Positions 61,300 through 64,000 of a stretch of DNA of 64,000 nucleotides are shown here, piece by piece. The DNA comes from Chelydra serpentina. Its lineage: Eukaryota > Chordata > Testudines > Chelydridae. Numbering within the stretch: position 1 is the first letter of the stretch; every line of letters begins with the position of its first letter. Location of the stretch: NCBI GenBank assembly GCA_037349315.1, contig JBAIAC010000027.1, positions 3,782,001 through 3,846,000 of the forward strand, in the 5' to 3' direction. Under the pieces are notes generated by a model that saw only the letters and a list, made by a program, of their open reading frames with translations, was not told the DNA's origin and did not search any database. Both the position numbers and the translations under genes were made by a program.

Positions 61300-64000
61300 G
61301 CTGATATCCCTAGCTATATTTGCTGTTTCCATTTTGCTCTTTGAACGCCCCCTTGACATTCCCTCTGTTTCACATAAAACTCTGACAATGCTGCATTGCT
61401 CCCAGTAGTGCTGAGGAGCTCTGTGCTTGCTCTCTCTGATCCTCCTTAGTTTGTCATTCCTCCCTGGTTCAGAACTCTGTAGGGGCCAGCGAGAAACCTG
61501 TCCAGTGTAACTCTTAGCAGCCCTGCCTTGTCCCTTTTCAGCCCACAAGAGGGGAAGCCTTGTATGGCCCTTTCTGAGCAAGTGCAAGTCGCTCAGATGG
61601 TGGGTACCGGGCGTAGTGTTTGTGTTTGTTCCACAAGTCTTTGAATGCCTCAGGAGCCCATTCGTAGAGCTGAAATAACACAAGATCTTGTCTTCTCAAA
61701 CTCTTTCCGTTCCTGAGTGGAGGAATGCAGCAAGATGACCAGATCTCTCGTTATTTTGCTGCCATAACTGGCTCCCTTTGGCATTGAGGAAGCCAGGGAA
61801 AAATGTAAATACAAATACTGAGTTATTGGGCTTATTTGGGTTTCCCTGAATGCCTTTCTCCTAGTGTGGAGTCAGGAGGGTGAACCATTCCCACCTATAT
61901 TAACTTGCTTGGGCATCCAGCACTATTTATCTTGAGATTTATTCATTTCTTGCACTATTCAGAAATAATTCCCCATTGTGCGCACCGTTCCCAAGCTTCA
62001 TGTGAATTGCCTCCTTCAGTTCACTCTTCCTACGGAACGAGGAGCAGCGATGAATTTTATGCACAAATGGGGATTTTCTCTTACTAATTTTTATTTAGAG
62101 AGAGGTTTTGGATTGGTAGAAATCCCCATTGATGCCCTCAAATCTCCTTTGGATTGGCAGTGATTATGGGAGATGCGGCTTTCCTTAAAAATCTGTCTGT
62201 CCATCTATCTAGGTTACAAGGTTTCCCATCACCGTGGTATCTGAGAGCCTTTCACAAGAAGCGAACGCAAAAATCTCTCTTCCTGCTGAGTTGGGCAGGA
62301 ACAATTTTAAAGTTATTGTAGGGAAATGTGTCCCTTTCTGGACTCAGGAAAGCAAAAACCCTGCTAGTCGCAACAGATGGGCTAGCAGGTCCAATTGCTT
62401 TTTTCCTTTTAGAACAGAACAAGTACTGCTGCAAATACTTCACTTAGTTTATCCATGGGACACAGAACTTTGTTTCTGATCATCATAAATCCATAACGAA
62501 CAGATTTTAAAAAACCCCATTTTTTCTTGGCAGTCATCTTAGAATAAGAATATTGTCAGATGTGGTAACAGAAAATTCTGTCACTGAATTTTTGTAAAAT
62601 GTTAGTCACGTGGGAAAAACCCCTTTTCTAGTGGCTAAAATCTAACTGATGGATCCATCTGTCCTATTCTTAATCTAAACTTTTATACGACACTTAGCAC
62701 CATGGCCTCTGATTTCATGATTGTACCTACAAAGGATAGTTAATCATGTCTGGCTTTATCACAGCCAAAGGAGTTGGCCCTTAAAAAAAGTTGCTCTGGG
62801 AACTAAAAGAGGATCTGGTGGTATGTGTGTGAGGGATGTATAACATAGGGGTTAGCAGGAGTGAAGTATGTTTGCTTTCGGGTTTATATGCTGAAGACGC
62901 TGCCCTGGATACCACGGGCCTGTATCTCTGCAGATAGGATATGACTGCCGCAGGATTGTGCTGGTGTCAAGTTGTGCTGGGCAAGGTGATACATTCTCTT
63001 TTCCTCCGTGTCCCCTCCCCCACAGTTGCTTTGTGAGCTGACACACTAGCTAGGGGAAGCCATCAGTGAAGAACTGGGGAAGAACCAGGTGAAAATATGC
63101 TGTGTTTTAAGCAGGGCAATAAAAGGTTCTTTTGCACCACTCGCAGGGGGAGAGAGGCAATAAAAGTTCTTGTGAGTCCTGTGGGAGGGAGATTACTGTC
63201 CTTTGCAGACTGAAGGGGCTAGTGCCTCTACACAGAGACAGGACACTGCTGGAGATGGACTGTCCTTGATGCATTTGCTTTAATTCTCTCCCTCTTCTGG
63301 CATGCTTAATAGAGGGCCTCTTCAGCCTTAACCAGAAATGCAGCTTTCGGGGGGGGGGGGGGGGGCGGTTAGCTCATGGGGGCCAGTTGCTGGCTGAGGC
63401 ATACCTGGAGCCTGCAGTCAGTGCGTTTTTGGGGAAAACTTTATTAAGGTGAAATTACAATAAAATGTGAGCATATTAAATTGCACATTACTTGTAACTG
63501 AGTCAGGATCAGGTTAATAGTCAAAGAACCTGGGTAAAGATTCTGGCTGGGGAGCTCTCCTCCTCTGAGCACACTAAAAAGGGTGACCAAGTTTCCCTTT
63601 TTTGGTGCTTCTCTGGTGTACACACTTGGTGTGAAAGCTTTTCAGTTACATGGACAGTCCATATTTGACTAGCCACAATTCTATTGGAGGAGAAGTCTGT
63701 TTTCCAATAATGAGCAATACAAAGTCTTGCTGCTAACAGTAACAAATACATTAATTTGTCATTCTGTTTACAGTGTAGCTCCTTTACTGGAGGATTATGT
63801 GAGCCGCTCAGGGGATGTCTAGGGGAAGCTGGATAAAATGAATCCGTTTAATAGTTTCCTCCCAAAACTGACTAATCCCTGGACGCAACAATCACAAGTG
63901 CAAGTGTGTTCCCCTCTCCCTGCAACCCATCCAATACAGCACCTCCTTAGTAGCAAAAATATGAAGAATCGTAACTGGAGTCAAATACCATCTGTACAGT
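61300..64000. other. NXN: Intronic sequence, mostly unassigned
   Basis: No NXN exon, and no repeat I can name apart from the G17 tract. The next NXN exon would need a GA-ATT-CC-like start, which I did not find. Confidence 0.55.
63349..63368. repeat. Poly-G tract
   Basis: Seventeen G (63349-63365) followed by CGG. Confidence 0.95.

Larger units (their letters stand above)
59674..64000 (+). other. NXN: NXN intron 5 (5' part)
   Basis: Starts at donor gtagga and runs off the window. It holds an old antisense L3/CR1-like fragment (about 60670-61260) and a G homopolymer at 63349-63365. I recognise no other repeat or exon in it. Confidence 0.85.

Noticed and set aside
1..64000. CRISPR array, operon or prokaryotic mobile system
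   Set aside because: No regularly spaced identical repeats with unique spacers and no bacterial-type gene clusters. The window is vertebrate intronic DNA.

Overview
The window looks like vertebrate nuclear DNA, most likely from a turtle. The pointers are a CR1 LINE with a long open reverse-transcriptase frame and the ATTCTATG-type 3' end, several older CR1 tails, many MIR-like SINEs, and several foldback or terminal-inverted-repeat elements that I recognise from turtle genomes. The species call rests on memory of these repeat families, not on a search. There is no bacterial-style gene organisation. Nearly all ORFs longer than 60 codons are chance or repeat-derived.

The only host gene I can support is nucleoredoxin (NXN), on the + strand. 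Four consecutive internal exons lie at 54036-54153, 56178-56311, 56766-56866 and 59567-59673. They have good splice sites, the reading phases match across every junction, and together they encode about 153 residues. These match the segment from the end of the first thioredoxin-like repeat through the WCPPC catalytic thioredoxin domain. The exon with the N-terminus lies upstream of the window and the C-terminal exons lie downstream. Positions 1-54035 are therefore best read as part of one very long intron (intron 1, if exon numbering matches human), and 59674-64000 as the start of intron 5.

The long intron is a layered record of mobile elements. The oldest layer is MIR and L2/L3-like fragments and small palindromic repeats. 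On top of these sit degraded CR1 tails (10.4, 22.5, 38.4-38.9, 44.5, 45.2-46.2 and 50.1-50.4 kb). Above those are a hairpin-rich element (6.2 kb), PIF-like elements (35.5 and 44.3 kb), a hAT-like element inserted in a CR1 (38.4 kb), a solo LTR inserted in a MIR (29.3 kb), and a pair of SINE-like insertions with perfect 11- and 12-bp target duplications (30.0 and 30.6 kb). The youngest-looking element is a 1.87-kb 5'-truncated CR1 in intron 4, antisense to NXN, with 582 uninterrupted codons.

I found no new gene system. The observations most worth checking are an eight-unit, roughly 50-bp decayed tandem array at 27.7-28.1 kb; a SINE-like copy whose 5' end is fused in inverted orientation; an unidentified 470-bp insertion at 19.2-19.6 kb that creates a chimeric 160-codon ORF; and the intron that falls exactly between Trp and Cys of the NXN active site.
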